A stretch of 64,000 nt of DNA from the NCBI GenBank assembly GCA_963817615.1, contig CAWFPH010000002.1, positions 310,001 to 374,000 on the forward strand, given 5' to 3'. Under the pieces are notes generated by a model. The model was not told the DNA's origin, searched no databases, and saw only the letters and a program-made list of their open reading frames with translations. The position numbers and the translations under genes were made by a program. Positions within the stretch are counted from its first letter, which is position 1, and each line of letters opens with the position of its first letter. Shown here in pieces: positions 23,260 through 31,685 of the stretch. The DNA is from FEN-1219 sp963817615 (GTDB taxonomy: Bacteria; Pseudomonadota; Gammaproteobacteria; Steroidobacterales; Rariloculaceae).

Positions 23260-25077
23260 ATGACTCGACACACTGGCGCCGACATCATCGTCCGGTTGCT
23301 CGAGCGGCAAGGCGTCCGCACGATCGCCGGCATCCCGGGCGGCGCGGTGCTGCCGCTCTACGACGCGCTCGCGCGCGCGGGCACGATCCGCCACGTGCTC
23401 GCGCGGCACGAGCAAGGCGCGGGCTTCATAGCGCAAGGCATCGCGCGCGTGAGCGGCACGACCGGCGTCTGCGTCGCCTCCTCCGGGCCGGGCGCGACGA
23501 ACCTGCTCACGGCGATCGCCGATGCGAAGCTCGATTCGATCCCGATCGTCGCGATCACGGGGCAGGTGCCGCGCACGCTGCTTGGCACCGACGCGTTCCA
23601 GGAGGTGAACACCTTCGGCTTGTCGCTGCCGATCACCAAGCACAACTTCCTCGTGCGCTCGGCACGCGATCTATTGCGCGTGATTCCAGAAGCGTTCGCG
23701 ATCGCAAGCTCGGGCCGCCCCGGGCCCGTGCTGATCGACGTGCCGAAAGACGTGCAGACCGAGACGGTCGCCGTGGCGGAGTGGCCAGAGCCCGGCGTGC
23801 CGGCCGCACCGCCGCGCGCAACCGACGCCGACCTCGAGCGGGCGGCCGCGCTGATCGAGTCCGCCGAACGGCCGATCCTCTATCTCGGCGGCGGCGTCGT
23901 AAGCTCCGGCGCCGCCGCGGCGGCGCTCGGCCTCGCCGAGCGCTCGCGCCTGCCGACCGTGATGACGCTGATGGCGCTCGGCACGATGCCGGCGGATCAC
24001 ACTCTGTCGCTCGGCATGCTCGGCATGCACGGCGCGCCGTACACGAACCGGGCGCTCGACGAATGCGACCTGCTCGTCGCCGTCGGCGCGCGTTTCGACG
24101 ACCGCGCGACCGGCAAGCTCGAAGCGTTCTGCCCACGCGCGGCGGTGATCCACGTGGACATCGACGCGGCCGAGCTCGGCAAGCTCAAGGCCGCCCAGCT
24201 GCCGCTCGCGGCCGATGCGGGCGACACGCTCGAGCGACTGCTGCCGAAGCTCCGCGCGCGGCGGCGCGTGCGCTGGAACGCCCGGATGGCCGAGCTCAAG
24301 CGACGCGAGCCCCTTGCGATGCCGGGCGCAAATTCGCTGCGCAGCCCCTATGGCCTCGTGCGCGCGGTCGCGGCCGCGCTCGACGACGCTGCGATCATTG
24401 CCACCGACGTGGGCCAGCACCAGATGTGGGTTGCGCAGGCGTTTCCGCTGCGCCGCGCTCGGCAGTGGCTCACGTCGGGCGGCCTCGGCACGATGGGCTT
24501 CGGTCTGCCGGCCGCGATCGGCGCGTCTCTTGCGGCGCCGCGCCGAACGGTCGTGTGCTTTTCCGGCGACGGCTCGATCTTGATGAACCTGCAAGAGCTC
24601 GCGACGGCTGCCGAAGAGGGTGCGAACGTGAAGATCGTGCTGCTCGACAATCGCTCCCTCGGACTCGTCTACCAGCAGCAGACGCTCTTCTACGGGGGGC
24701 GCACGTTCGCCTCGCAGTATGCACGCGGGCCCGATTTTGCGGCGCTGGCGCGCGGCTTCGGCATCGACGCGCTGGACTTGGATCGAGCGCGCGCGCCCGA
24801 AGCCGCGCTCGCTGCCGCTCTGCGCAACCCCGGCCCATGCCTGATCCATGCAACGATCGATGTCGCCGAGCAGGTGCTGCCGATGGTGCCGCCCGGCGCC
24901 GCGAACACGGACATGATCGTGCGACCCGCTGCGGCCGACGCGGCCGCAAGTTGCGGCCGGGGGCCGGCTTTACGCCTCCGGTGCGGCGGTAGTAACGTGG
25001 CGGGCGAAGCGAGCGCGACGTTGCCGCCGTCGATGACGGCGCACCCGTCGACACCGTCAGAAGCGGAGACAACATGA
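23260..25077 (+). CDS. ilvB: Acetolactate synthase large subunit (IlvB-like)
   Basis: 605 residues from ATG 23260 (GAGGAG upstream). This ThDP, FAD and Mg enzyme condenses pyruvate to acetolactate or acetohydroxybutyrate, the first common step of Val, Leu and Ile synthesis. The catalytic Glu is in LARHEQGAGF, the ThDP/Mg motif begins GDGSILMNLQ, and PITKHNFLVRS with SGRPGPVLIDVPKDVQ matches IlvB rather than IlvG or IlvI. The conserved end (MVPPGAANTDM) comes at about residue 553, and some 50 unrelated residues follow. No ilvN small subunit is adjacent; instead the stop overlaps a rhodanese gene by ATGA. Regulation is by the upstream Val/Leu attenuator. Confidence 0.93.
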   Translation: MTRHTGADIIVRLLERQGVRTIAGIPGGAVLPLYDALARAGTIRHVLARHEQGAGFIAQGIARVSGTTGVCVASSGPGATNLLTAIADAKLDSIPIVAITGQVPRTLLGTDAFQEVNTFGLSLPITKHNFLVRSARDLLRVIPEAFAIASSGRPGPVLIDVPKDVQTETVAVAEWPEPGVPAAPPRATDADLERAAALIESAERPILYLGGGVVSSGAAAAALGLAERSRLPTVMTLMALGTMPADHTLSLGMLGMHGAPYTNRALDECDLLVAVGARFDDRATGKLEAFCPRAAVIHVDIDAAELGKLKAAQLPLAADAGDTLERLLPKLRARRRVRWNARMAELKRREPLAMPGANSLRSPYGLVRAVAAALDDAAIIATDVGQHQMWVAQAFPLRRARQWLTSGGLGTMGFGLPAAIGASLAAPRRTVVCFSGDGSILMNLQELATAAEEGANVKIVLLDNRSLGLVYQQQTLFYGGRTFASQYARGPDFAALARGFGIDALDLDRARAPEAALAAALRNPGPCLIHATIDVAEQVLPMVPPGAANTDMIVRPAAADAAASCGRGPALRLRCGGSNVAGEASATLPPSMTAHPSTPSEAETT

Positions 25078-25478
25078 ACCAACCTGGTGGAGCGTCGAAA
25101 CCGCAGCTCGATCCGCAAGCGACGGAGCAGATCGCGCACTACGAGCGCAAGCTCGCGTTCGAGACGGATTCGTGGGACCTCAAAACGGCCATCGAGGCCG
25201 GCGAGCGCATCGTCGTGATCGACGTGCGCTCGGCAGAGGCGTATCGCAAGGAGCACATCCGGGGCGCGATAAGCCTGCCGCACCGCACGATGAGCGCGTC
25301 GACGACCGACGCACTGGCGAGAGACGCGTTGATCGTGACCTACTGCGACGGCATCGGCTGCAATGGCTCTACCAAGGGTGCGCTCAACATGGCGCGGCTC
25401 GGCTTTCGCGTGAAGGAGCTGATCGGCGGACTCGACTGGTGGAAGCGCGACGGCCACGCAACCGAGCGTGCGGCATGA
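25074..25478 (+). CDS. Rhodanese-domain protein
   Basis: 134 residues, translationally coupled to ilvB through an ATGA overlap. One rhodanese domain is present: substrate-loop Cys in TYCDGIGCNGSTKGA (a Cys at the catalytic position and a second four residues on), preceded by IVVIDVRSAEAYRKEHIRGA, the family's CH2A-type segment, and by GGLDWWK at the end. It would carry a persulfide sulfur and may act in sulfur transfer or as a redox/arsenate-like phosphatase relative. No signal peptide, so cytoplasmic. Its coupling to acetolactate synthase is unusual and has no obvious biochemical reason. Confidence 0.87.
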   Translation: MNQPGGASKPQLDPQATEQIAHYERKLAFETDSWDLKTAIEAGERIVVIDVRSAEAYRKEHIRGAISLPHRTMSASTTDALARDALIVTYCDGIGCNGSTKGALNMARLGFRVKELIGGLDWWKRDGHATERAA

Positions 25479-25597
25479 CGGGCCGGCGAACGGCCGGCGC
25501 TTGAAGGGGTCGAGCGCGCTTCTCCAGCGCCTCTAAGACTTTGCGGCGGCCCGCGAGCGGCGCGAGACTGCGAGCCCGCGACGCGTGCGGCCGCGCG

Positions 25598-26593
25598 TCA
25601 AGCGAGCGGCTTGATCCCTACGCGCTCGCGAATCTCCGCAATGAAGGGCCGGCTGACCGCCCTCGCCTTCTCGGCGCCCTGCTCGAGCAGCCGCTCGACC
25701 TGCGCCGGATTCGCGACGAGCTGCCGATACTTCTCCCGCGCGGGCATAAGCTCCAGATCGATGCGCTCGAAGAGCAGCTGCTTCATCTCGCCCCACGCGA
25801 TGCCGGCCGCGTAGCGCTCGCGGATGTCCGCCGTTTCCTCTTGGCTGGCGAATGCTTGGTAGATCGCGAACAGTGCGCTGTCATTCGGATCCTTCGGCTC
25901 GCCGGGCTCGAGCGAGTTCGTCTTGATCTTCATGACGAGCTTACGCAGCGCCTTCTCTTCCGTGAACAGCGGAATCGTGTTGTTGTAGCTCTTCGACATC
26001 TTGCGGCCGTCGAGACCCGGCAGCACGGCGACGTTGTCGCCGATCACGGCGTCGGGAAGCACGAAGGTCTCACCGAAGTGGTGGTTGAAGCGCTGCGCGA
26101 TGTCTCGCGCCATCTCGACGTGCTGCTTCTGATCGCGGCCGACCGGCACCTTCGTGGCCTTGAACATCAAAATGTCCGCGGCCATCAGGATGGGATAGCA
26201 ATAGAGATTCATCATGATGGCCTGATCCGGGTCCTTGCCCTCGAGGGCTTCGTTGTCCGCAACCGCGGCCTTGTATGCGTGCGCGCGGTTCATCAGGCCC
26301 TTCGCGGTCATGCACATGAGAATCCAGGTGAGCTCGGTGATCTCGGGGACGTCGGACTGGCGATAGAACACCACTTTCTCGGAATCGAGGCCGGCCGCGA
26401 GCCAGGTGGCCGCAATCTCGAGCGTGGTCTGCGCCGTCAGCGCCGGATCGCCGAGGGAGTGATAGTCGGCGAGGAAGAAGAACGCCTTCGCGCCGGCCGA
26501 CTCGCTCGCCGCGATCGCCGGCTTGATCGCGCCCACGTAGTTGCCGATGTGCGGCGTGCCCGTCGTCTTGATGCCTGTCAGGACCGTATCCAT
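25598..26593 (-). CDS. trpS: Tryptophanyl-tRNA synthetase
   Basis: 331 residues, the usual length for bacterial TrpRS, a class Ic synthetase that charges tRNA-Trp with tryptophan. The HIGH-type motif is TPHIGNYVG at residues 13-21 and the KMSKS loop is GRKMSKSYNN near residue 198. The tryptophan-pocket region DYHSLGD and the MNLYCYPILMAADIL helix are conserved. It is convergent with the rhodanese gene. The cognate tRNA-Trp gene is also in this window at 63876-63951. An AT-rich -10-like AATAAT (minus strand, 26651-26656) lies upstream, without a good -35. Confidence 0.95.
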   Translation of the reverse strand: MDTVLTGIKTTGTPHIGNYVGAIKPAIAASESAGAKAFFFLADYHSLGDPALTAQTTLEIAATWLAAGLDSEKVVFYRQSDVPEITELTWILMCMTAKGLMNRAHAYKAAVADNEALEGKDPDQAIMMNLYCYPILMAADILMFKATKVPVGRDQKQHVEMARDIAQRFNHHFGETFVLPDAVIGDNVAVLPGLDGRKMSKSYNNTIPLFTEEKALRKLVMKIKTNSLEPGEPKDPNDSALFAIYQAFASQEETADIRERYAAGIAWGEMKQLLFERIDLELMPAREKYRQLVANPAQVERLLEQGAEKARAVSRPFIAEIRERVGIKPLA

Positions 26594-26802
26594 GTCGCGC
26601 CTTCCGCCCTGCGGCCGACGCGCAGGTGCGCCGTCCCGTGAGCCGCGCCTATTATTCCCGAGTTTGACGCACCGATCGAACGTGGCCCGACGGCGCGGCG
26701 CTCGCAGGGCGCGGCGCCGCGCCGCGCCGCGAGCCTAGAATCCTGGTGAACGCGGTATCAGGCCGTCTATCATTCCCGGTTTCGAGCCGTAGGCCGCACC
26801 GT

Positions 26803-28218
26803 TTGAGCACGCAGCGCAACTTGCCGACCGATCGCGACAGCCGCCCCGCCGACCTATTCGAGCCCGAGCTCGCGGCCGAGTATGGCGCCCATCTCGCAAT
26901 CATGGACCGGCGCCTCGAGGAGGCGCTCGCGGCTGCGGGATTCGACGGCGCGGTGGTGTTCGCAGGCGACGAGAAGGTCGTGTTCCGCGACGACGAGCTC
27001 TATCCGTTCCGAGCGGAGCCCTACTTCAAGGCCTGGGTGCCGCTCACCGCCGCCCCGGGCTCGTTCCTGCGGCTCGTGCCGGGCCAGCGGCCGATGCTCG
27101 TCTACAAGCAGCTCGAGGATTACTGGTACGAGCCGCCGAGCGACCCCGAGGGCTACTGGACGCAGTGCTTCGACATCCGCATCGCCCGCACCGACGCCGA
27201 GGCGGCCAAGCTGTCGGGCGCCGGTCCGCGTTGGGTCGCCGTCGGCGAGGCCGCGCAGGCGGCCGCACTCGACGACGGTCCGCAGCCGACCGTGAACGAT
27301 CCGACTTTCTTGAGCCACCTCGACTTTACGCGCGCGGTGAAAACGCGCTACGAGCTCGTCTGCATGCGGGCCGCGCAGGCGATCGCCGTGCGCGGCCATC
27401 TTGCGGTCGCCGCGGCGCTGCGCGGCGGCGTCTCGGAGCTCGAGCTGCACGAGATCTATCTCGGCGCGATCGAGCAGCGCGAGACGGAGCTTCCGTATCC
27501 GAGCATCGTCGCGCTGAACGAGCACGCCGCGACGCTGCACTATCAGCACTTGCGTACGGTCGGGCCGACGGCCGCACGCTCGCTCCTGATCGACGCGGGC
27601 GCCCAGTTCGCGGGCTATGCGGCCGACATCACGCGCACCTATGCGGGCTCCAAGGACGACTTCGCCGCGCTGATCGACTCCATGGAGGCGCTGCAGCAGA
27701 AGGTGTGCACCGAGGTCCGCCCCGGTGTCGATTATCTCGAGCTGCATCTGCTCGCGCATCGGCTGCTCGCGCGCGTGCTGCGAGACCATGGGCTCGTGAC
27801 CTGCAGCGACGATGAGGCGATCGCAGCCGGAATCACTCGCGCCTTCCTGCCGCACGGCCTGGGCCATTTGCTCGGCCTGCAGGTGCACGACGCCGGCGGC
27901 CGGCAGGCCGATGCAAGCGGCAAGCGCCGCGAGCCGCCCTCGACGGACCCGTTCCTGCGGCTCACCCGGACGCTCGAGCCCGGTTTCGTGGTCACGATCG
28001 AGCCCGGGCTGTACTTCATTCCGCCGCTGCTGAAGCCGCTGCTCGAGCACCACGAAGACAAGGTGAACCGCGCAATGATCGAGCGGCTGCTGCCCTTCGG
28101 CGGAATCCGCATCGAGGACGACGTCGCGGTCACGGCCGAGGGGCACCGCAATCTCACGCGCGAGGCGTTCGCGGTTGCAGCATCGGCGCGCGGCGCTCAC
28201 GGCCGCGGCCGGCGGTGA
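26803..28218 (+). CDS. pepQ: Xaa-Pro dipeptidase (prolidase)
   Basis: About 470 residues. Metal-dependent pita-bread aminopeptidase that splits X-Pro dipeptides and, in some forms, organophosphates. The N-terminal domain contains YPFRAEPYFKAWVPLT, which is specific to the PepQ branch. The metal ligands are visible in LLIDAGAQFAGYAADITRTY (two Asp), FLPHGLGHLLGLQVHD (His), TIEPGLYF (Glu) and GGIRIEDD (Glu). The start is uncertain: TTG 26803 is listed, GTG 26746 extends it, and homologues would begin close to residue Phe-Glu-Pro at about 26860. No start has a clear ribosome site. The 3' end abuts a methyltransferase gene. Confidence 0.92.
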   Translation: MSTQRNLPTDRDSRPADLFEPELAAEYGAHLAIMDRRLEEALAAAGFDGAVVFAGDEKVVFRDDELYPFRAEPYFKAWVPLTAAPGSFLRLVPGQRPMLVYKQLEDYWYEPPSDPEGYWTQCFDIRIARTDAEAAKLSGAGPRWVAVGEAAQAAALDDGPQPTVNDPTFLSHLDFTRAVKTRYELVCMRAAQAIAVRGHLAVAAALRGGVSELELHEIYLGAIEQRETELPYPSIVALNEHAATLHYQHLRTVGPTAARSLLIDAGAQFAGYAADITRTYAGSKDDFAALIDSMEALQQKVCTEVRPGVDYLELHLLAHRLLARVLRDHGLVTCSDDEAIAAGITRAFLPHGLGHLLGLQVHDAGGRQADASGKRREPPSTDPFLRLTRTLEPGFVVTIEPGLYFIPPLLKPLLEHHEDKVNRAMIERLLPFGGIRIEDDVAVTAEGHRNLTREAFAVAASARGAHGRGRR

Positions 28219-28236
28219 CAGGGCTCGGGGCGCCGC

Positions 28237-28875
28237 ATGTCGCATCGGACTCAAGACCTGCCGCCGCTCACGGGGCCTGCACGCATTTTCCGCGAGCTGC
28301 GCTACCACGAGGGCACGCGGCAGGGGTTCGCCGTGGTGCTCGTCGTGCTCTACGCCGCGACTGGCGCGCCCCTGCCGGTGCTCACGGCAATCGGCCTGCC
28401 CATTGCGATGATCGGCGCGCTCGTGCGGCTCTACGCGAGCGGCTACATCGTGAAGAATCAGCAGCTCGCGACCGACGGCCCGTACCGTTTCGTGCGTCAC
28501 CCGCTTTACACGGGCAACATCTTGCTCGTCGTCGGCTTCGCACTCGCGGGCTCGCGCTGGTGGGGCGTGCCGGTCGCGCTGTTCTTTTTCTGGTTCTACT
28601 ATCCGCCCGCGATCGAGTACGAGGATCGCAAGCTCGGGCGCCTCTTCGGCGCGGCTTGGGAACACTGGGCCGCGACGACGCCGGCGCTCGTGCCGGGGCT
28701 GCCGGGCCGTGGCCGTCCGATAGCGGCGACGGCCTCCGCGCCGCCGTCAGGCGCAGCGGCGGCGACCCGCGGCAACGGCTGGTCGCTCGCCACGAGCTTG
28801 CTGCGCAACGGCGAGCTGCTGCTCGTCGTGTTCGCGGTGCTCTGCGCGGCGTGGGTCGTATGGCGGCTCGGTTGA
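28237..28875 (+). CDS. Isoprenylcysteine carboxylmethyltransferase (ICMT/PEMT)-like membrane methyltransferase
   Basis: 212 residues with four to five hydrophobic segments. The SAM-binding C-terminal signature GPYRFVRHPLYTGNIL (residues about 80-95) and the later Glu of YPPAIEYEDRKLG define the ICMT/phospholipid N-methyltransferase fold of integral-membrane methyltransferases. The substrate in bacteria is generally unknown. A Pro/Ala/Gly linker and one more TM segment close the protein, which is longer than the minimal family. It follows pepQ by 18 bases and precedes the kinase gene by 6, so the three may form one operon. Confidence 0.85.
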   Translation: MSHRTQDLPPLTGPARIFRELRYHEGTRQGFAVVLVVLYAATGAPLPVLTAIGLPIAMIGALVRLYASGYIVKNQQLATDGPYRFVRHPLYTGNILLVVGFALAGSRWWGVPVALFFFWFYYPPAIEYEDRKLGRLFGAAWEHWAATTPALVPGLPGRGRPIAATASAPPSGAAAATRGNGWSLATSLLRNGELLLVVFAVLCAAWVVWRLG

Positions 28876-28881
28876 GCCGCC

Positions 28882-29625
28882 GTGACCTCCGCGGCCGTGT
28901 CTGACGACGCGGCGCTCGCCGCTTGGCTCAGAGACGCGATCCGCAGCGGTCCGGGCCGTACGCTCGGCTCCGGTTATCAAGCGTCGGTGGAGTTGTACTC
29001 GGGACCCGCGGGCGACGTGGTCGTGAAGAAGCCGCACGCGGGCCGGCTGCTCGGCTTTCTGTGGCTGCGGCTGCTGCGCCGCGAGCACGCGGTCTACCTG
29101 CGGCTCGCGCAGGTGCCGGGCGTGCCGCGCTGCTACGGGCTGATCGACGGCCGCTATCTCGCGCTCGAATACATCCCGGGTCCGTCGCTGCGCGAACACG
29201 AGTCCAAGATCGAGGACAAACAGCGGTTTTTCGGTGCGCTGCTCGAAACGCTGCGCGCGATGCACGCAGCCGGTGTTGCGCACGGCGATTTGAAGCGCAA
29301 GGACAACATCATCGTCGGAGCCGACGGGCGGCCGTACATCGTCGATTTCGGCGTCGCGAGGGTGCGCCGGGGTAGCCCGCTGCTCGACCGTCTGCTGTTC
29401 GAGCAGGTGCAGCAGATGGACTACAACGCGTGGATCAAGCTCAAATACCGGCGGCAAGTCGCGCAGATCTCGGCGGCCGATGCACGGTACTACCGACCGC
29501 TGTGGATCGAACGGGCCGCGCGCGCCGTGCGGATTCCATGGCAGAAGATCACGCTACGCCGGCCGCGCCAACGATGGCGGCGTGCCCAGCGAGAGAAGCG
29601 CGAGAAGCCGCGCTCGGACTCGTAA
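28882..29625 (+). CDS. Small protein-kinase-fold protein (Bud32/WaaP-like)
   Basis: 247 residues from GTG 28882. The compact kinase fold has a nucleotide-loop GSGYQASVELY, a Lys pair in VVVKKPHAG, hinge ALEYIPG, catalytic loop HGDLKRKDNIIV and metal-binding VDFGVARVR. The short length and HGDLK-x4-N loop are like lipopolysaccharide core kinases (WaaP/RfaY, Kdo kinase) and RIO/Bud32-type atypical kinases rather than Hanks-type PknB. An LPS or lipid role would fit the membrane methyltransferase next door, but this is inference. The last 40 residues are very basic, which may bind membrane or RNA. Confidence 0.8.
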   Translation: MTSAAVSDDAALAAWLRDAIRSGPGRTLGSGYQASVELYSGPAGDVVVKKPHAGRLLGFLWLRLLRREHAVYLRLAQVPGVPRCYGLIDGRYLALEYIPGPSLREHESKIEDKQRFFGALLETLRAMHAAGVAHGDLKRKDNIIVGADGRPYIVDFGVARVRRGSPLLDRLLFEQVQQMDYNAWIKLKYRRQVAQISAADARYYRPLWIERAARAVRIPWQKITLRRPRQRWRRAQREKREKPRSDS

Positions 29626-29732
29626 TCGCCGACAAGGGCGACCGACATGAATGGCTCGCGGCTCATCCGCGCGCATCCCGAGCTCCAACACGGCTGCAAT
29701 GACACTCGGCAGGCCGGGCGAGCGCCGCCGAG

Positions 29733-30296
29733 TCATTTCAAACCGAGCCTCGAGCCCCTTCGCAGCCGCGCGATCGCCTCGCGCAGGCGCCTCTCGCGGG
29801 TTTCCGGACGCTTGGCGGAGTCGACCCAGCCCGCGTAGAGCCGGCGCTGCGACGGCGGGAGACGCTCGAACGCGCCCCATGCCCGCGAATCGCCCTGCAA
29901 CGCGCGCACGACGTACGCGGGCAGAGCCTCGCCCCGCGGTAGGGGCGACTCGGCGCGGCGGCTCCCTGGCGCGCGTGCGCGCCCCGGCGCCGCGAGCAGC
30001 CCTTGCGCCGCGAGGCTCGCATAACGTTTGCGGTTCGCCGCGGACCAACGGCTGTCAGCCCTCCTCGGCGTGAACTTCCGGGCGTAGCGAGCATCGTCCA
30101 ACCGCCGGATCAGACTATCCACCCAGCCGAAGCAGAGAGCCTCCTCGACGGCGTCGCCATAGCTCATGCAGGCCACGCCGGTGTGGCGCTTGTGAAACAC
30201 GAGCCAGACCTCGGCTCGCGAATCGTGATTCGCCTGCAGCCAGGCGCGCCATCGCGCTCGCGTGCGCACGTCGAGCGTTCGGACCTGCGTGCTCAC
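29733..30296 (-). CDS. YdeI/OmpD-associated family protein
   Basis: 187 residues. The N-terminal half (ARWRAWLQANHDSRAEVWLV..., MSYGDAVEEALCFGWVDS, KFTPRRADSRWSAANRKR) is the YdeI domain found in Bacillus YdeI and E. coli OmpD-associated relatives, a small cytoplasmic alpha/beta fold whose biochemistry is unknown; some are linked to resistance to bacteriocin or peptides. The C-terminal part (residues 115-187) contains the usual YYAGWVDSAKRPETRERRL-like region. The gene lies 24 bases downstream of the HdeD-like gene and is probably co-transcribed. Confidence 0.85.
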   Translation of the reverse strand: MSTQVRTLDVRTRARWRAWLQANHDSRAEVWLVFHKRHTGVACMSYGDAVEEALCFGWVDSLIRRLDDARYARKFTPRRADSRWSAANRKRYASLAAQGLLAAPGRARAPGSRRAESPLPRGEALPAYVVRALQGDSRAWGAFERLPPSQRRLYAGWVDSAKRPETRERRLREAIARLRRGSRLGLK

Positions 30297-30320
30297 AGCG
30301 AGTGCGACAAGGACGCTCGG

Positions 30321-30893
30321 TTACGCGTGCGCGATGGCCGTCGCGAAGCGCCGCGCCCTGAACGCGAGCACGACCAGCAGCACGCCGAACACGACGGCAT
30401 AGGCCGCGATGAGCCACAGCAGCGCAAGCGCCCCCAGAGCCGGCTGCACCATCAGCCACGCACCGAAAATGACCGATGCGATGCCGGCAAGCGCGAGCAG
30501 CCACTCGCCCTCGATCTCCTTGCGCAAGCGAATGGCTGCCAGGATCTCGAGCACGCCGGTCGCGACCGCCCAGACCGCGATATAGAGAAGCAGCGCGAGC
30601 GCCGTGATGCCGGGCGCCACGAACGTGAGCACACCGATGCCGACGCCGAGCAGCCCCTCGAGCAGCAGCACCCACCAGTACTCGTGCTCTCTGCGCCCCG
30701 CGATTGCGCTCCAGATCGCGAGCACCCCGTCGGCCAGCGCGTACGCGCCGAACAGCAGCACGAGCGCGGCGAGCGAGAGCGCGGGCAAGAACCAGGTGAG
30801 CGCTCCGAATACGATCGCCGCGATGCCGCGCAGCAGCAACAGCCACCAGCTGCGTGCGAGGATCGAAGCCAGACGCTCGGTTGCGATGACCAT
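30321..30893 (-). CDS. HdeD-family acid-resistance-type membrane protein
   Basis: 190 residues from ATG 30893, which has a GAGGAGGAC ribosome site; the longer frame to 31085 overlaps a real gene and is rejected. Six hydrophobic segments alternate in three repeated pairs (RGIAAIVFGALTWFLP, GLLGVGIGVLTFVAPG and IASVIFGAWLMVQP mark the equivalent helices), the hallmark of HdeD/DUF308 inner-membrane proteins. E. coli HdeD supports acid resistance at high cell density; here the role is assumed by family only. It forms a likely operon LOG–HdeD–YdeI with short spacers (52 and 24 bases). Confidence 0.87.
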   Translation of the reverse strand: MVIATERLASILARSWWLLLLRGIAAIVFGALTWFLPALSLAALVLLFGAYALADGVLAIWSAIAGRREHEYWWVLLLEGLLGVGIGVLTFVAPGITALALLLYIAVWAVATGVLEILAAIRLRKEIEGEWLLALAGIASVIFGAWLMVQPALGALALLWLIAAYAVVFGVLLVVLAFRARRFATAIAHA

Positions 30894-30945
30894 GACGTTG
30901 TCCTCCTCGGTCGGCGGTGCGTCGACCCTCGGGCCGCCGGACGGG

Positions 30946-31530
30946 CTAAACCACGGCCGCGAAGCGCCGAGCGTCGGCCGTCCACTCCTGCGCGTTGGCA
31001 AGCGCCGCTGGCACGTCCGCGGGATCCGCGACGATCTGCCAGATGCCCAGATGCCGCTCGTCCATGAAGTGCTCGGCGACGGCATGCCGCAGCACCTCGA
31101 GCAACGGATCGAAGTAGCCGCGCGTGTTCACGAGCACGATCGGCTGCAGATACAAACCGAGGCGCTTGAGCGTGATCGCCTCGAACAGCTCCTCGAGCGT
31201 GCCCGAGCCGCCCGGTAGCGCGACGAGGCCATCGCTCTCGGAGAGCATCAGGTGCTTGCGGATCCGCATGTTCTCGACGACCTTGAGCTCGCTCAGTCGC
31301 GGGTGGCCCCACTCGAGGTCCATCATGAACTGCGGCAGGACGCCGATAATTTCCCCGCCGCGTGCAAGCGCACCGTCTGCGAGCGCGCCCATCGAGCCGA
31401 CCGCACCGCCACCGTAGACGATCGAGTAGCCGAGCTCCGCCAGCACGGCGCCGAGCGCCCTCGCCGCTTCGTGATACGCGGGGTCGCAGCGTTGGCTCGA
31501 CGCACAGTAAACGCAGATTCGCTTGCGCAA
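30946..31530 (-). CDS. LOG-family Rossmann protein (TIGR00730; nucleotide 5'-monophosphate phosphoribohydrolase)
   Basis: 194 residues. The start is TTG 31530, supported by AGGAGGA nine bases upstream; the large upstream frame is not coding. The N-terminal Rossmann strand ICVYCASSQ, the glycine loop GGGAVGSMGA and the catalytic PGGSGTLEELFE signature identify the lysine-decarboxylase-like LOG family. Members release the base from nucleotide or cytokinin riboside monophosphates, often as a housecleaning function. Sequence is complete and all motifs are intact. It heads a likely three-gene operon with HdeD and YdeI family genes. Confidence 0.9.
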   Translation of the reverse strand: MRKRICVYCASSQRCDPAYHEAARALGAVLAELGYSIVYGGGAVGSMGALADGALARGGEIIGVLPQFMMDLEWGHPRLSELKVVENMRIRKHLMLSESDGLVALPGGSGTLEELFEAITLKRLGLYLQPIVLVNTRGYFDPLLEVLRHAVAEHFMDERHLGIWQIVADPADVPAALANAQEWTADARRFAAVV

Positions 31531-31685
31531 CGTCCCGGTCCTCCTGTAAGGATCCGATCTCGCGCCCGCCCGACGAGCTCGCGCAGCATCGGCCGCCGAC
31601 GAACGCCTGGAGCCCACTTTAGCACCCTGCCGCCGCGGTCGAGGGCGCTGCAAAGGGACGCGACCGCGGCCAGGACGTGCGCTGT

